From Bacillus sp. Xin1 (GTDB lineage Bacteria > Bacillota > Bacilli > Bacillales > Bacillaceae_G): DNA of 64,000 nucleotides. The stretch is taken from positions 1 through 64,000 of the forward strand of contig NZ_JABUAE010000004.1 of assembly GCF_013314535.1 (NCBI RefSeq), read 5' to 3'. The notes under the pieces were generated by a model. That model had not been told where the DNA came from. It worked only from the letters and a program-made list of their open reading frames with translations, and searched no databases. A program made the translations under genes and the position numbers. This document shows, one piece after another, positions 8,199-19,080 of this stretch. How positions within the stretch are numbered: position 1 is the first letter of the stretch; each line of letters opens with the position of its first letter.

Positions 8199-8984
8199 AT
8201 GAGTAACAGTGAAAATTATTCAATTGGAGAGTTTTCGAAACAAACAGGCACATCAGCACGAACACTACATTATTACGACGAAATTGGGTTACTTACACCT
8301 GAAAAACATCCTAGTTCCGGGCATCGCATATATAAAAGATCGGATATATTAACATTGCAAAAAATTGTGAGTTTAAAATTTTTAGGATATAGCTTAGATG
8401 AAATCTGTGTAATGGTAAATAGGGAAAGCTTTAACGGAAGCTTGAAAGAAACTTTACAAAGTCAGAAAAAAGCTTTTGAAGAAAAAAAGAGACATATCGA
8501 AACTTCTCTAAAAGCGATTCATCGAACGATTACTTTATTAGAGGACGAAGGGCAAATAGACAGTGACATTCTGATGACTTTAATACGTAGTATACAAAAA
8601 GAAAATGAACAACGCTTATGGCTTGAGGAATACATAGATAAGGGAGTTGTTGATCGATTATACGATAAATCTGAAGAAGAGATGGTAGCATTGGATAAAG
8701 AATTTATTCAGTTGTCGAAGGAAGTAAAGAGATTATTCGGAAAGCCAGTCCATGATTCAGAGGTGCAACAGCTTGTTGATAAACATATGAAGGCAAGTCT
8801 TACATACGTTGGGCAAGAAGCACTGCGCTCTTTTGGAGAATTAGAAAATATGGAGGAACAATATGAGCAGATAATTCCTTCTCCATATACAGAAGAAGAA
8901 GAGGACTGGTTAAACCGAGCGATGGAGTATTATATGATTCAAAACGGTATGTATAGTCCAAATGAAGTAGAAACGGATAAATAA
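8199..8984 (+). CDS. MerR-family transcriptional regulator
   Basis: 261 aa. The N-terminal winged helix has YSIGEFSKQTGTSARTLHYY and DEIGLLTPEKHPSSGHRIYK. A coiled coil (~85-130) follows, then a long C-terminal region with an acidic tail containing ENMEEQYEQIIPSPYTEEEE, which resembles a TipAS-like effector domain. Such proteins bind drugs or hydrophobic ligands and untwist long-spacer promoters. A promoter of that kind sits 44 bp upstream. GTAGGGGG precedes the ATG. No transporter gene is adjacent, so the target may be itself, the divergent lipase or remote genes. Confidence 0.85.
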   Translation: MSNSENYSIGEFSKQTGTSARTLHYYDEIGLLTPEKHPSSGHRIYKRSDILTLQKIVSLKFLGYSLDEICVMVNRESFNGSLKETLQSQKKAFEEKKRHIETSLKAIHRTITLLEDEGQIDSDILMTLIRSIQKENEQRLWLEEYIDKGVVDRLYDKSEEEMVALDKEFIQLSKEVKRLFGKPVHDSEVQQLVDKHMKASLTYVGQEALRSFGELENMEEQYEQIIPSPYTEEEEDWLNRAMEYYMIQNGMYSPNEVETDK

Positions 8985-8989
8985 AAAAC

Positions 8990-9017
8990 AATCGCTACGT
9001 CTTATGACGTAGCGATT
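8990..9017. terminator. Bidirectional terminator
   Basis: AATCGCTACGTC / TTAT / GACGTAGCGATT, placed between the convergent merR and AIM24-family genes. Perfect 12-bp stem and 4-nt loop. Confidence 0.85.
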
Positions 9018-9023
9018 TGAACT

Positions 9024-9806
9024 TTACTCTTTTCCATCAAGAAGGCGACCAAGTCCTCCTAAAACGCTACCTTCCCCGCTACTTTGAGCTGCAGGGTTTG
9101 TAAGGCGTGCAGCTAAACGGCTTAATGTCAAGGATTGAAGCCAAACCGTTCCAGGACCTTCTAACGTTGCGAAGAATAAACCTTCCCCGCCGAATAGAGC
9201 AGTTTTTACATTGCCTACAAATTGAATATCATAGTCAACATCTTTCGTCATTGCAACGAGACACCCTGTATCGATACGTAATCTCTCGCCAGGTTTTAGG
9301 TCTCGTTTATAAACTGTTCCACCTGCATGCATGAAAGCAAGTCCGTCACCTTCAAGTTTTTGCATAATGAAGCCTTCCCCGCCGAAAAAGCCGCTACCGA
9401 TTTTTTTTGTAAATTCAATTCCAATCGAAACCCCTTTGGCTGCGCAAAGGAAAGCATCTTTTTGACAAACCACTTTGCCTTGATATTCTCTTAAATCAAC
9501 TGGAACGATTTTCCCAGGATAAGGCGCAGCAAATGATACGTGACGTTTGCCGTGACCTGTGTTTGTAAATACAGTCATAAACATACTTTCACCTGTAACG
9601 AGACGCTTTCCAGCACCCATTAGTTTGCCGAATAGGCCGCCAGATTTTCCAGCACCGTCGCCGAAGACTGTTTCCATTTCAATATGGTCTTCCATCATCA
9701 TCATTGCGCCAGCTTCTGCTATAACACTTTCCTCTGGATCTAATTCAATTTCAACGAACTGCATATCATCGCCGTATAATTTATACTCAATTTCATGTGC
9801 TTTCAT
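9024..9806 (-). CDS. AIM24 / TIGR00266-family protein
   Basis: 260 aa protein of the AIM24 family. It shows the expected block order: [20 protein letters not shown] near residue 25, a Gly-rich run ([20 protein letters not shown]), the repeat-like [19 protein letters not shown] (~137) and [20 protein letters not shown] (~204), all suiting an all-beta double-barrel fold. It ends with a Gly-rich tail. No signal peptide. The function in bacteria is unknown. A monocistronic gene with GAGGTG before the ATG. Confidence 0.85.
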   Translation of the reverse strand: MKAHEIEYKLYGDDMQFVEIELDPEESVIAEAGAMMMMEDHIEMETVFGDGAGKSGGLFGKLMGAGKRLVTGESMFMTVFTNTGHGKRHVSFAAPYPGKIVPVDLREYQGKVVCQKDAFLCAAKGVSIGIEFTKKIGSGFFGGEGFIMQKLEGDGLAFMHAGGTVYKRDLKPGERLRIDTGCLVAMTKDVDYDIQFVGNVKTALFGGEGLFFATLEGPGTVWLQSLTLSRLAARLTNPAAQSSGEGSVLGGLGRLLDGKE

Positions 9807-9885
9807 TTTTTCACCTCTTATGTAGTGGATACTAATATTGTACAGAAATTAAAGAGATTAGAAAACTATCGTTTTGTTAATTTTC

Positions 9886-10055
9886 AAATAAAAAGCCATT
9901 TTGATTTTTCGACATATAAGTTGCTGTTATGAAAAGAAATAGTAGATTTGCACTTGTTTTCTTCTTTCGCTTGGTAATGAGGCTGAAAGAGGATCTGACC
10001 GCTTCTATACATGGCTGGACGCTCTTTCCCATCTAAAAAGAAAGGTTTTATATCA
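9886..10055 (-). repeat. bcr1-like dispersed repeat, copy B (inverted)
   Basis: Reverse-complement of the repeat: read on the minus strand it runs ACCTTTCTTTTTAGATGGG, AAAGAGCGTCCAGCCATG, TATAGAAGCGGTCAG, CTTTTCATAAC and GAAAAATCAAAATGGC. It lies upstream of the cold-shock gene promoter, between divergent genes. Edges are approximate. Confidence 0.7.
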
Positions 10056-10134
10056 GTTTGTATTTATGTAGTTTCCAGATTTTGTTAATAGTTTAAAAAA
10101 TATAAGAAAAATGCTGAAATGAAAGTGTTCTCAT

Positions 10135-10163
10135 TTGACGTTTTTGATAGAGCATGATATAGT
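10135..10163 (+). promoter_or_regulatory. Strong sigma-A promoter of the cold-shock gene
   Basis: TTGACG and TATAGT with exactly 17 bp between them, about 145 bp before the cold-shock start codon. The implied ~135-nt leader includes a small hairpin (TATCCAC..GTGGATT, 10252-10272). Long leaders are typical of cold-shock genes and regulate translation and mRNA stability with temperature. Confidence 0.75.
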
Positions 10164-10294
10164 GAAATCACTATTGAGCTACATAATGTGGTACGGAAAT
10201 AAAGCGTGTTTAATTCAAGGCATTAGGTCTGAGATACATTCATGTCCTTTATATCCACCTTTTCATGTGGATTCATAGTTTCATTTTTATTTAG

Positions 10295-10507
<213 letters not shown>

Positions 10508-10520
10508 TTAGCTAGCGAGA

Positions 10521-10549
10521 AAAAGCATTCCGAATTTCGGAATGCTTTT
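10521..10549. terminator. Bidirectional terminator after the cold-shock gene
   Basis: AAAAGCATTCCGAA and TTCGGAATGCTTTT, 14-bp perfect arms with T-runs on both sides, between convergent genes. Confidence 0.9.
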
Positions 10550-11281
10550 TTATGCCTTCGAACCAGACTCATCTGAAGATAATTCACCTTTGTAAGTACG
10601 TTCTTCAAAATCATCCAGCATTTGTTCATATTCTTCATGCTCTTCTGTCGCGTATACTTGTGGATTCTTTCCATACATATCTGTTCCGATGAAGTTCTCG
10701 AAGTCTTCTACATAACCACGTGGTTCTTCAGCATCTACATACATTTCATCGAAGTTTTTAGAGTCGCGGCGTTCTAAATCGGATGGCGTTTCTGAAGTTC
10801 CATATAAAGCGACATCTTGCCAAGCATCCTCTGCATCGTATCCTACGGCACTGTCCATATCATATTTGCCAAACGGTGGCTCTACTAATTCTTCTTCAAT
10901 AGGGCGTGCGCTCATGTTTAATTTATTTGTTGTATGTTGGATACAGGTCGTAGCAGTCGGCATTGCTTCTAATCGTTCTAGTGGAATTTCTTCACCAGAA
11001 ACTTCGCAAATACCGTATGTGCCAGCTTCGATTTTTTGCAAGGCATGCTTTGTATCTTGCAGTTGCTTATGCCAAAATTCAATCAGTCCGAAATCTTTTT
11101 CTCGTTCATATAATTCTGTACCCATGTCCCCAGGATGATTATCATAAGCAGATAATTCTCCTACAGATTCCCGTTCAGAAGCACGATCTTCATTTTCATG
11201 ATTTTGAAGTGTTTGTTCTAGTTCTTGTTGTTGCTTTTCTAACATGGATTTAAATTGATTGATTTGTTGTGGAGTTAACAT
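10550..11281 (-). CDS. YteA-family TraR/DksA-type zinc-finger protein
   Basis: 243 aa. The N-terminus is a coiled coil (LTPQQINQFKSMLEKQQQEL). The family-typical segment KIEAGTYGICEVSGEEIP and LERLEAMPTATTCIQH follows; it keeps only one Cys of each CxxC pair, as is usual in YteA proteins. The acidic C-terminal half (VEPPFGKYDMDSAVGYDAED) is also typical. Family members are linked with sporulation. The start at 11281 is chosen from AAGGTGG just upstream; the frame stays open for 47 codons further but without a ribosome site. Confidence 0.85.
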   Translation of the reverse strand: MLTPQQINQFKSMLEKQQQELEQTLQNHENEDRASERESVGELSAYDNHPGDMGTELYEREKDFGLIEFWHKQLQDTKHALQKIEAGTYGICEVSGEEIPLERLEAMPTATTCIQHTTNKLNMSARPIEEELVEPPFGKYDMDSAVGYDAEDAWQDVALYGTSETPSDLERRDSKNFDEMYVDAEEPRGYVEDFENFIGTDMYGKNPQVYATEEHEEYEQMLDDFEERTYKGELSSDESGSKA

Positions 11282-11385
11282 TGTATCCACCTTCCTACAA
11301 TTCGGTTTCTTTATGTAGTATGAGCCGGAATTCGGGAAATATGAGGAGGAATTTAGGGAAGTAGTGGTGTCGTTACATGTCGAGT

Positions 11386-11482
11386 GGTCGATATGTTGTG
11401 TCGAATCGCTGATATATTTCAATTTGTGCTGATATAATTGGAGTTGCGGTCGATATATTTGAAAAAACGCCGATATATTTTG
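11386..11482. repeat. Five phased 'CGATATATT' iterations
   Basis: The string (C/T)GATAT(A/G)-T/A-TT occurs at about 11390, 11410, 11430, 11451 and 11471, a spacing of 20-21 bp (two helical turns). It lies between the divergently oriented ends and starts of yteA-like and menA genes. No function assigned. Confidence 0.6.
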
Positions 11483-11519
11483 AAAATGAAAAAGGAGAGC
11501 TGCCTAGCAGCTCCCTTCC

Positions 11520-12473
11520 CTATAGGAAATACCCAAGTAGTAGGCCGATTCCCATTAAAAATCCGAAGATTGTATTTGTTTTTGCAGTTGCAATCATTGC
11601 AGGTGCCATTTCCATTGGAATGCTTTTGCCGATAAATCCTTTTGTTGCTTTGAATGCTTTCGGTGTACTTAGGAATACAATCAACATCCATGGAGATACG
11701 ATTCCAACAATGATTAGGGCAATCGTCCAAATGTAGGAAATGATAAACATAGAAGCAAGGACACCAATTGCATTTTCACGTCCAACGATAATTGCTAATG
11801 TGTTACGACCGTTTTCTTTGTCTCCATCTAGATCACGAATGTTATTGGAAAGTAAAATTGCACCAATTAAAATCGAATTTGGAATGGATACTAAAATAAT
11901 TTCTGATGTTACAGTTCCAGTCTGAATGAAGAAAGAAATACCAATAATAATAACACCCATAAATAATCCTGCTGTTAATTCTCCAAAAGGTGTATAAGCA
12001 ATTGGAATTGGGCCACCTGTATAAAGGTAAGCAACAGCCATACACACAAGACCGATTGCAGCAAGCCACCAGCTAGAGTTCATACAAATATAAACGCCTA
12101 ATAGCATCGCGATACCGAAAAATCCAAATGCTAAGTTCAGTACTGTTTTTGGCTGAATACCGTCGCGAACAATTGCCCCGCCGATACCAACAGAACCTTC
12201 ATGATCTAATCCTCTTTTATAATCAAAGTATTCGTTAAACATGTTTGTTGCCGCTTGAATGAGAAGACAAGCAAGAAGCATGATAAAGAAAAGAGGGAGA
12301 TGTATTTGATTAATACCCCCTACTTGCATGGCATACGCTGTTCCGATAAAAACAGGAACAAAAGCAGCTGTTAATGTATGAGGACGTAATAAACTCCACC
12401 AAATGCGCCAGCCTGTTTGTTTATTTGGCTTTGGCGGCATGGGAGGGGAATTTGTTTTCATTTTTATTTCCAT
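11520..12473 (-). CDS. menA: 1,4-dihydroxy-2-naphthoate polyprenyltransferase
   Basis: 317 aa UbiA-family integral membrane enzyme that attaches the polyprenyl chain to 1,4-dihydroxy-2-naphthoate, giving demethylmenaquinone. The first Asp-rich motif appears as NMFNEYFDYKRGLD and the second as NNIRDLDGDKENGRNT; about eight or nine membrane segments surround them. AGGAGG lies just before the ATG at 12473. The gene faces away from the menF-D-H-B-E-C operon, as in other Bacillus, with a shared symmetric control region between them. Confidence 0.95.
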   Translation of the reverse strand: MEIKMKTNSPPMPPKPNKQTGWRIWWSLLRPHTLTAAFVPVFIGTAYAMQVGGINQIHLPLFFIMLLACLLIQAATNMFNEYFDYKRGLDHEGSVGIGGAIVRDGIQPKTVLNLAFGFFGIAMLLGVYICMNSSWWLAAIGLVCMAVAYLYTGGPIPIAYTPFGELTAGLFMGVIIIGISFFIQTGTVTSEIILVSIPNSILIGAILLSNNIRDLDGDKENGRNTLAIIVGRENAIGVLASMFIISYIWTIALIIVGIVSPWMLIVFLSTPKAFKATKGFIGKSIPMEMAPAMIATAKTNTIFGFLMGIGLLLGYFL

Positions 12474-12532
12474 TTTGAATCCTCCTAGTTCACATAAAGT
12501 ACACAATTAAGTGTAGGAAAAGCATCATTTAG

Positions 12533-12592
12533 TGTCAACGTTTATTTTCTAGGAAGAGAAGGTGAATTTCTCAGAAATGCTAAACGTTGACA
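12533..12592. promoter_or_regulatory. Mirror-symmetric divergent men promoters
   Basis: TGTCAACGTTTA (12533-12544) and TAAACGTTGACA (12581-12592) are perfect inverted copies 36 bp apart. Each holds a consensus TTGACA -35 box facing outward. Plausible -10 boxes are TATCTT (+ strand, about 18 bp on) and TACACT (minus strand, 17 bp on). This would drive menF and menA in opposite directions and may bind a shared regulator. Confidence 0.6.
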
Positions 12593-12665
12593 GGGGTTTC
12601 GTTTGAGGTGTATCTTAAAATCAAGCGTATTTATGACTATTTTTCGCCCATAGGGGGGAGACTTT

Positions 12666-14060
12666 GTGATTCAGACGAAACAAAAAGATTTACAAGAAAT
12701 ACTTACTGCAGCGATTGAATATGCAACTGATGAAAAAACATTGGTCAGTTTTGTAAAACAAATAGATTGGATGGATCCGCTTCTTTTTTATGCAGCAGGA
12801 AGAAGCATTGCATCCGAAAATAGATGTTATTTTGCAGACCCAGCTCAGCATGTAATATTTGCGGGAATTGGCTCTGTTTTCACTATAGCAAAATCTTCTG
12901 ACAAGCGCTTTCAATATGCCTGTGAAGAGTGGAATAAAGTGCAGGAGAAAGCAATTGTTCATAGGGAAGAATATGAATTTGGAACGGGTCCACTTTTATT
13001 TGGTGGCTTTTCATTTGATCCAGAAAAAGAGCAAACGGATCTGTGGAAAGAATTTAAAGATACAACATTATCGTTACCGGCTTTTCTTTTAACAGTGAAA
13101 AATGAAAAAGCATGGTTAACAATAAATACATTTATTTCAGTTGGGGACTCTGTACAGATGGTTTATGAAGAAATTGTTTCTTTAGAAGAAAGAATTTTAC
13201 ACGAATGTAAAGGGCCACTTACAGAAGCAAAATTAGCAGTAAATTCTAAAGTAGAAGTTGATCCAAAGGGCTGGATGAATGCGATTGTAAAAGTGCAAGA
13301 AGAAATGAAAAAAGGAAGCGTACAGAAGGTTGTATTAGCAAGAGAGCTAAAACTAGTGATGGATCGAAATATTGATTCTGCTCGTATTTTAGAAGCGCTC
13401 CGCATCGGTCAGCCGGATTGTTACGTATTTTCCTTTGATTATAAAGGGGCATGCTTCTTAGGAGCAACGCCTGAAAGATTAATTCGTAAAGAAGGCGAGA
13501 AATTTACATCGATGTGTCTTGCTGGCTCGATTGGTCATGGTAACTCTATAGAAGACAGTAAGCAAAATGGCGAGATGCTTCTTCATGATGAAAAGAATTT
13601 AGCAGAGCATGGCTATGTAGTAAATATGATTCGCGGCGTATTAAATGAACATTGTGAGTCTGTTACTATTCCAGAACGTCCAGGATTATTAAAAACAAAA
13701 AATTTACTACATTTATATACACCAGTGGAAGCAAAAGGTGATGCATCCCTTCTGACAATGGTAGAAGAACTCCACCCGACGCCAGCTCTTGGTGGCACAC
13801 CTAGCCACGCGGCGATGAAATTAATTCGTGATGTAGAATTATTAGACCGTGGACTGTACGGAGCACCAATCGGTTGGATAGATGACAAGGGGAACGGTGA
13901 ATTTGCAGTCGCCTTGCGGTGCGGATTATTAAATGGTAATAAGGCATCCTTATTTGCCGGTTGCGGTATTGTGATTGATTCAGTTCCGCAACTTGAATAT
14001 GAAGAAACAAGTTTGAAGTTTAGACCGATGCTTGGTGCTTTGGAGGAATTAATGAAATGA
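12666..14060 (+). CDS. menF: Isochorismate synthase, menaquinone-specific
   Basis: 464 aa chorismate-binding enzyme converting chorismate to isochorismate, first step of menaquinone synthesis. The conserved C-terminal catalytic core includes [36 protein letters not shown], the [10 protein letters not shown] block, [16 protein letters not shown] and the closing GCGIV. The start is GTG at 12666 with AGGGGGGAG upstream. It is first in menF-D-H-B-E-C and overlaps menD by 4 bp. Confidence 0.95.
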   Translation: MIQTKQKDLQEILTAAIEYATDEKTLVSFVKQIDWMDPLLFYAAGRSIASENRCYFADPAQHVIFAGIGSVFTIAKSSDKRFQYACEEWNKVQEKAIVHREEYEFGTGPLLFGGFSFDPEKEQTDLWKEFKDTTLSLPAFLLTVKNEKAWLTINTFISVGDSVQMVYEEIVSLEERILHECKGPLTEAKLAVNSKVEVDPKGWMNAIVKVQEEMKKGSVQKVVLARELKLVMDRNIDSARILEALRIGQPDCYVFSFDYKGACFLGATPERLIRKEGEKFTSMCLAGSIGHGNSIEDSKQNGEMLLHDEKNLAEHGYVVNMIRGVLNEHCESVTIPERPGLLKTKNLLHLYTPVEAKGDASLLTMVEELHPTPALGGTPSHAAMKLIRDVELLDRGLYGAPIGWIDDKGNGEFAVALRCGLLNGNKASLFAGCGIVIDSVPQLEYEETSLKFRPMLGALEELMK

Positions 14061-15811
14061 ATAATCATATAGAAGCATTATCATATTATTTAGGCGCGTT
14101 TGTGGACGAACTAGCGCGTCTAAATGTATATGATGTTGTCATTAGTCCAGGCTCACGGTCAACACCGCTAGCCTTATTGATGGAGCGACATGAACAGATA
14201 CAAACGTATTTACATGTAGATGAACGATCAGCTGCCTTTTTCGCGCTTGGTATTGCGAAAGCGAAGAATCGTCCTGTAGCAATTTTATGTACATCAGGAA
14301 CAGCGGCAGCGAACTATTATCCAGCAATTTGTGAAGCTTTTCATTCACGTGTACCACTTCTTGTTTTAACAGCAGATAGACCGCATGAACTAAGAGATGT
14401 TGGTGCACCGCAGGCAATGAATCAATTGAATTTATATGGTTCTTTTGTAAAACAGTTTATGGAGATGGCACTGCCAGAAGCTAGGGATCCTATGTATCAT
14501 TATGCCCGTATGACAGCTGGGCGCGCTATTGCAAGTGCATCGCTTGCGCCAAAGGGACCTGTCCATATTAACTTCCCACTTCGGGAACCGCTCATTCCTG
14601 ATTTCTCTTTAGAGAATTTATGGGAAAAGGGTCGTGGTGAATATACAGGGGCAGTTCATCAAGGAAATATGACGATGACGAGTGAATATGTACGTTCTCT
14701 TACAGAGCGCCTTTCAAGTATGGAAAAGGGGCTTATTGTTTGTGGGGACGATAGTCATCCAGAAATCGTTGAAGTTATCACGGAGCTTGCTGAGCAAACC
14801 GGATATCCGATTTTAGCAGATCCACTTTCCGGTCTCAGAAGCGGCGAGCATGATAAATCAATGGTAATGGATTGTTATGATACATTTTTACGAAACGAAT
14901 TGTTAAAGGATACATGGAAGCCAGAAGTAATCATTCGTTTTGGTGGTATGCCTGTATCAAAAGCATTAACGCAATATATAAAGAAACAAGAGAATGCTGT
15001 TCATATCGTTGTAGATGAATCAGGAAAATGGAGAGATGCAGCCCTTGTAGCGACGGAAGTTGTATGTGCAAGTGATGTCTCGTTCTGTAAAGCAATGATA
15101 GATCATATGCAAAAGCGAGAAAAGAATGATTGGTACGTGATATGGAAACATATAAACGATACAACGAAGGAACAGCTTCGTGAAATCGAAACTTATGAAA
15201 CAGCATTTGAAGGAAAAGTGATTACAGACATCGTGCATGTACTGCCAGAGGGAGCGACTTTATTTGCCAGCAATAGTATGCCAATTCGTGATACAGATAC
15301 GTTCTTTTTTACAACAGATAAAAGAATCAATGTAATGGCAAATCGTGGTGTGAATGGTATTGATGGGATTATTTCAACAGCCCTAGGCGCTAGTATGGTT
15401 TGTGAACCACTTGTATTAGTCATCGGTGATTTATCATTTTATCACGATTTAAATGGACTTCTAGCAGCAAAATTACATGATTTAAACGTAACAATTGTTG
15501 TTGTCAATAATGATGGTGGTGGTATTTTCTCATTCCTACCGCAATACGAGTCAAAAGAACATTTTGAAACATTATTCGGAACGCCGCTTGGACTGGATTA
15601 TGAACATGTTGTAAACATGTACGGTGGTTCATTTGCGCGTGTAAATGGCTGGGAAGCATTTCGTAACGAAGTGCAAAAAGGAACAACTGAAAAAGGATTA
15701 CATGTTGTAGAAATTTGTACGAATCGTGACGAGAACTTAAAGCTGCACCGTGATTTATGGGCAAGTACATCGAAGGTTGTTACGGAAATTTTGCAAGGTG
15801 AAACGGAATGA
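14057..15811 (+). CDS. menD: SEPHCHC synthase
   Basis: 584 aa thiamine-diphosphate enzyme joining isochorismate and 2-oxoglutarate to give 2-succinyl-5-enolpyruvyl-6-hydroxy-3-cyclohexene-1-carboxylate. N-terminal [13 protein letters not shown] and the catalytic-Glu region [17 protein letters not shown] are present. The C-terminal ThDP/Mg-binding motif is [21 protein letters not shown]. Length is normal. It overlaps menF and menH by 4 bp each, indicating translational coupling. Confidence 0.96.
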   Translation: MNNHIEALSYYLGAFVDELARLNVYDVVISPGSRSTPLALLMERHEQIQTYLHVDERSAAFFALGIAKAKNRPVAILCTSGTAAANYYPAICEAFHSRVPLLVLTADRPHELRDVGAPQAMNQLNLYGSFVKQFMEMALPEARDPMYHYARMTAGRAIASASLAPKGPVHINFPLREPLIPDFSLENLWEKGRGEYTGAVHQGNMTMTSEYVRSLTERLSSMEKGLIVCGDDSHPEIVEVITELAEQTGYPILADPLSGLRSGEHDKSMVMDCYDTFLRNELLKDTWKPEVIIRFGGMPVSKALTQYIKKQENAVHIVVDESGKWRDAALVATEVVCASDVSFCKAMIDHMQKREKNDWYVIWKHINDTTKEQLREIETYETAFEGKVITDIVHVLPEGATLFASNSMPIRDTDTFFFTTDKRINVMANRGVNGIDGIISTALGASMVCEPLVLVIGDLSFYHDLNGLLAAKLHDLNVTIVVVNNDGGGIFSFLPQYESKEHFETLFGTPLGLDYEHVVNMYGGSFARVNGWEAFRNEVQKGTTEKGLHVVEICTNRDENLKLHRDLWASTSKVVTEILQGETE

Positions 15812-16620
15812 AAGTAACGCTAGAAGGTGTAGCATATGAATATGAGGTGGTAGGTAGTGGAGAACCGCTACTACTTCTTCATGGTTTTACGGGTAGCATG
15901 AAAACGTGGCGCCCATTTATTTCTTCATGGAGCGAACAATTTCAAGTTATCACTTTGGATCTAGTTGGTCACGGGAACACGGAAAGTCCGGAGGAAATGA
16001 CGCATTATGATATTCAAAACGTAGCACTTCAAATGACGACATTACTCGATCATTTAAATATTGAAAAAGCACATATACTTGGTTATTCGATGGGCGGAAG
16101 GCTTGCGATTACGATGGCATGCTTATATCCAGGCCGTGTGAAATCTCTTTTATTAGAAAATTGTACAGCTGGGCTTGAGGTGGAATCGGATCGGCAAGAA
16201 CGCCGCGCGCGCGATGAACAGCTCGCAGATCAAATCGAATTCGAAGGCATAGAAGCATTCGTAAATAAGTGGGAAAATATTCCGTTGTTTGCAACGCAAA
16301 AAAAATTACCACAAGGCGTGAAAGAAGCAGTTCGAAAAGAGAGACTAGCCAATACCCCAAGAGGACTTGCAAATAGCCTTAGGGGCATGGGAACAGGGGC
16401 GCAACCTTCATGGTGGAATCAGCTTGAAAGACTCAAAATGCCTGTTCTTTTAATGAATGGAGAGTATGATCAAAAGTTTTTTCAAATCCTTACAAACATG
16501 AAAAAATGCATCCCTCATGCGAAATTTGTCAAAATTCGCGAGGCTGGCCATGCAATTCATGTGGAACAACCGCAAAAGTTTGGTACAATAGTAGAGGGAT
16601 TTCTAAAAACCATACAGTGA
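15808..16620 (+). CDS. menH: SHCHC synthase (alpha/beta hydrolase fold)
   Basis: 270 aa. Removes pyruvate from SEPHCHC to yield 2-succinyl-6-hydroxy-2,4-cyclohexadiene-1-carboxylate. It has the oxyanion loop [12 protein letters not shown], the nucleophile elbow [10 protein letters not shown], the acid in NGEYDQKF and the His in [11 protein letters not shown]. It overlaps menD by 4 bp. An 81-bp gap follows, before menB, with GGAGG for that gene. Confidence 0.93.
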   Translation: MKVTLEGVAYEYEVVGSGEPLLLLHGFTGSMKTWRPFISSWSEQFQVITLDLVGHGNTESPEEMTHYDIQNVALQMTTLLDHLNIEKAHILGYSMGGRLAITMACLYPGRVKSLLLENCTAGLEVESDRQERRARDEQLADQIEFEGIEAFVNKWENIPLFATQKKLPQGVKEAVRKERLANTPRGLANSLRGMGTGAQPSWWNQLERLKMPVLLMNGEYDQKFFQILTNMKKCIPHAKFVKIREAGHAIHVEQPQKFGTIVEGFLKTIQ

Positions 16621-16701
16621 CACTTTTTTCTTTTGAAGAGAGTGAAGCTTATAAAGGGGCTAGTGGACAACCATTAGCATAATAAAAAGGAGGTAAGAGT
16701 A

Positions 16702-17520
16702 ATGGCTATTGAATGGGTAAAAGAAGGCAATTACGAAGATATTATTTATTCCACATACAATGGTATCGCAAAGATTTCGATTAACCGTCCTGAAGTACAT
16801 AACGCATTCCGTCCGAAAACGGTAATGGAGTTAATCGATGCTTTTGCACACGCTCGTGATGATGCAAATGTTGGCGTTATCGTTTTAACTGGGGAAGGTG
16901 GACGTGCATTCTGTTCTGGCGGCGACCAAAAAGTTCGCGGTCATGGCGGATATGTAGGTGAGGACCAAATCCCACGCTTAAACGTATTAGACTTACAACG
17001 TCTAATTCGCGCAATCCCTAAACCAGTTATCGCAATGGTAGCAGGTTATGCAATTGGCGGTGGACACGTACTTCATATCGTATGTGACTTAACAATCGCA
17101 GCAGACAACGCTGTATTCGGACAAACTGGTCCTAAAGTAGGTAGCTTTGATGGTGGATACGGTGCTGGCTATTTAGCTCGTATGGTAGGTCATAAGAAAG
17201 CTCGTGAAATTTGGTACTTATGCCGTCAATACAGTGCGCAAGAAGCACTTGATATGGGCTTAGTAAACACAGTTGTACCATTAGATCAATTAGAAGCAGA
17301 GACAGTACAATGGGCAGAAGAAATCTTAGCAAACAGCCCAATGGCACTTCGTTTCTTAAAAGCTGCATTCAATGCAGATACAGACGGTTTAGCTGGTATC
17401 CAGCAACTAGCGGGAGACGCAACGTTACTGTACTACACAACTGACGAAGCAAAAGAAGGCCGTGACGCGTTCAAAGAAAAACGCCGTCCAGACTTCGGAC
17501 AATTCCCTCGTTTCCCTTGA
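16702..17520 (+). CDS. menB: 1,4-dihydroxy-2-naphthoyl-CoA synthase
   Basis: 272 aa crotonase-fold enzyme that closes the second ring of the naphthoquinone from o-succinylbenzoyl-CoA. Shows [16 protein letters not shown], the oxyanion segment [19 protein letters not shown] and [18 protein letters not shown], all diagnostic for MenB. Codon use is visibly more biased (GGT, CGT, GTA, AAA) than in its operon neighbours, suggesting higher expression. AAGGAGG precedes the ATG. Confidence 0.96.
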   Translation: MAIEWVKEGNYEDIIYSTYNGIAKISINRPEVHNAFRPKTVMELIDAFAHARDDANVGVIVLTGEGGRAFCSGGDQKVRGHGGYVGEDQIPRLNVLDLQRLIRAIPKPVIAMVAGYAIGGGHVLHIVCDLTIAADNAVFGQTGPKVGSFDGGYGAGYLARMVGHKKAREIWYLCRQYSAQEALDMGLVNTVVPLDQLEAETVQWAEEILANSPMALRFLKAAFNADTDGLAGIQQLAGDATLLYYTTDEAKEGRDAFKEKRRPDFGQFPRFP

Positions 17521-17580
17521 TCAAAAGCGAAGCCGACTGTTCTAGCCGCTGTAGCTGGATAAGATCAAAAGCGGAAACAA

Positions 17581-17611
17581 AAAGAGACTTGATTCTATAT
17601 CAAGTCTCTTT
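17581..17611 (+). terminator. Hairpin between menB and menE
   Basis: AAAGAGACTTGAT / TCTAT / ATCAAGTCTCTTT, 13-bp perfect stem followed by TCTTTC, located inside the operon just before the menE ribosome site. It could be a partial terminator or an mRNA-stabilising end that sets menB apart from menE-menC. Confidence 0.65.
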
Positions 17612-17634
17612 CTTTCATGAAAGGAGAATGTGTA

Positions 17635-19080
17635 ATGGAGACAATGCCCAATTGGTTAATGCAACGTGCTTTTTTAACGCCAGAGCGCATTGCAATTGAG
17701 ACAAAAGAAGAGAGAATGAGCTTTGCAAAATTACATGAAAAAGTATTATCTGTTTGTGAACACTTTTCATACTTACAAGTAGAAAAAGGTCAAAAAGTGG
17801 CTGTTCTGATGAAAAATGGTACGGAGATGATTACGGTAGTTCATGCCTTATCTTATATAGGGGCAGTAGCGGTACTTCTAAATACACGTCTTTCAAGAGA
17901 AGAGCTACTTTGGCAAATGGAAGATGCTGAAGTTGTTTGCTTAATAACGGACCGAGAATTTGAAACGGAGCAGGTACCTGTTTACATATTTGAAGAAGTA
18001 ATGCATGGACCGAAGAAAACGGCAGTTGTTCAAGAGGAGTTCTCGTTAGAAGAAGTGATGACAATTATTTATACGTCAGGGACAACTGGTAAGCCAAAAG
18101 GGGTTATCTTAACATACGGTAATCACTGGGAGAGTGCCGTTGGATCGTCACTTAATTTAGGGCTTCGTGATGACGATTGTTGGTTAGCGTGTATGCCAAT
18201 GTTTCATGTGGGCGGATTATCTTTATTAATGAAAAATGTGATGTACGGTATGCGCGTTTTACTCGTTCCGAAATATGATCCTGATTTCATTCATGAGGCA
18301 ATAAAAACTCAGGGAGTAACAATCATATCGGTTGTATCTAAAATGCTGATGGACTTATTAGAAAGGCTTGGAGAAGAAACATATCCAAACTCTTTACGCT
18401 GCATGTTATTAGGCGGAGGGCCAGCACCAAGGCCGCTACTAGAAACATGTGTAGCAAAAGGAATTCCTGTATATCAAACGTATGGAATGACGGAAACATC
18501 TTCACAAATTTGTACGTTATCAGCTGACTACATGTTAAAGAAAGTCGGTTCAGCAGGAAAACCTCTTTTCCCATGTCAACTTCGAATAGAGAAGGATGGT
18601 AGGGTTATGCCGCCAAATGTTGAAGGTGAGATTGTTGTAAAAGGACCGAATGTGACACGTGGTTATTTTAAACGAGAAGACGCAACGCGTGAAACGATAG
18701 CAAATGGCTGGCTTCACACAGGAGACCTTGGCTATTTAGATGAAGAAGGGTTCTTATATGTATTGGATCGTCGCAGTGATTTAATTATTTCAGGCGGAGA
18801 AAATATTTATCCAGCACAAATTGAAGAAGTATTGCTTGCGCATCCTGCGGTAGGGGAAGCTGGTGTTGTTGGGAAAGCGGATGAAAAGTGGGGACAAGTG
18901 CCAGCTGCCTTTATTGTCAAAGCAGGACATGTAACAGAAGAAGAAATTATTCGTTTTTGTGAAGAAAAATTAGCGAAATATAAAGTGCCAAAAGAAGTGC
19001 ATTTCTTATCAGAATTACCACGTAATGCTTCGAAAAAATTGTTAAGACGGGAACTAAGGCAGTTGCCGGAGGAAATGTAG
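17635..19080 (+). CDS. menE: o-Succinylbenzoate-CoA ligase
   Basis: 481 aa acyl-adenylate-forming enzyme activating o-succinylbenzoate with ATP and CoA. The P-loop-like motif is [15 protein letters not shown] (~142-156), the A5 region [10 protein letters not shown], the A7-A8 region [15 protein letters not shown] and the catalytic Lys near [11 protein letters not shown]. The start at 17635 is used because AAGGAG lies 7 nt before it; an upstream ATG six codons earlier lacks one. menC begins directly after its stop. Confidence 0.95.
   Translation: METMPNWLMQRAFLTPERIAIETKEERMSFAKLHEKVLSVCEHFSYLQVEKGQKVAVLMKNGTEMITVVHALSYIGAVAVLLNTRLSREELLWQMEDAEVVCLITDREFETEQVPVYIFEEVMHGPKKTAVVQEEFSLEEVMTIIYTSGTTGKPKGVILTYGNHWESAVGSSLNLGLRDDDCWLACMPMFHVGGLSLLMKNVMYGMRVLLVPKYDPDFIHEAIKTQGVTIISVVSKMLMDLLERLGEETYPNSLRCMLLGGGPAPRPLLETCVAKGIPVYQTYGMTETSSQICTLSADYMLKKVGSAGKPLFPCQLRIEKDGRVMPPNVEGEIVVKGPNVTRGYFKREDATRETIANGWLHTGDLGYLDEEGFLYVLDRRSDLIISGGENIYPAQIEEVLLAHPAVGEAGVVGKADEKWGQVPAAFIVKAGHVTEEEIIRFCEEKLAKYKVPKEVHFLSELPRNASKKLLRRELRQLPEEM

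Noticed and set aside
13613-14068. 151-codon minus-strand frame within menF
   Set aside because: Shadow of menF with no start signal or recognisable domain.
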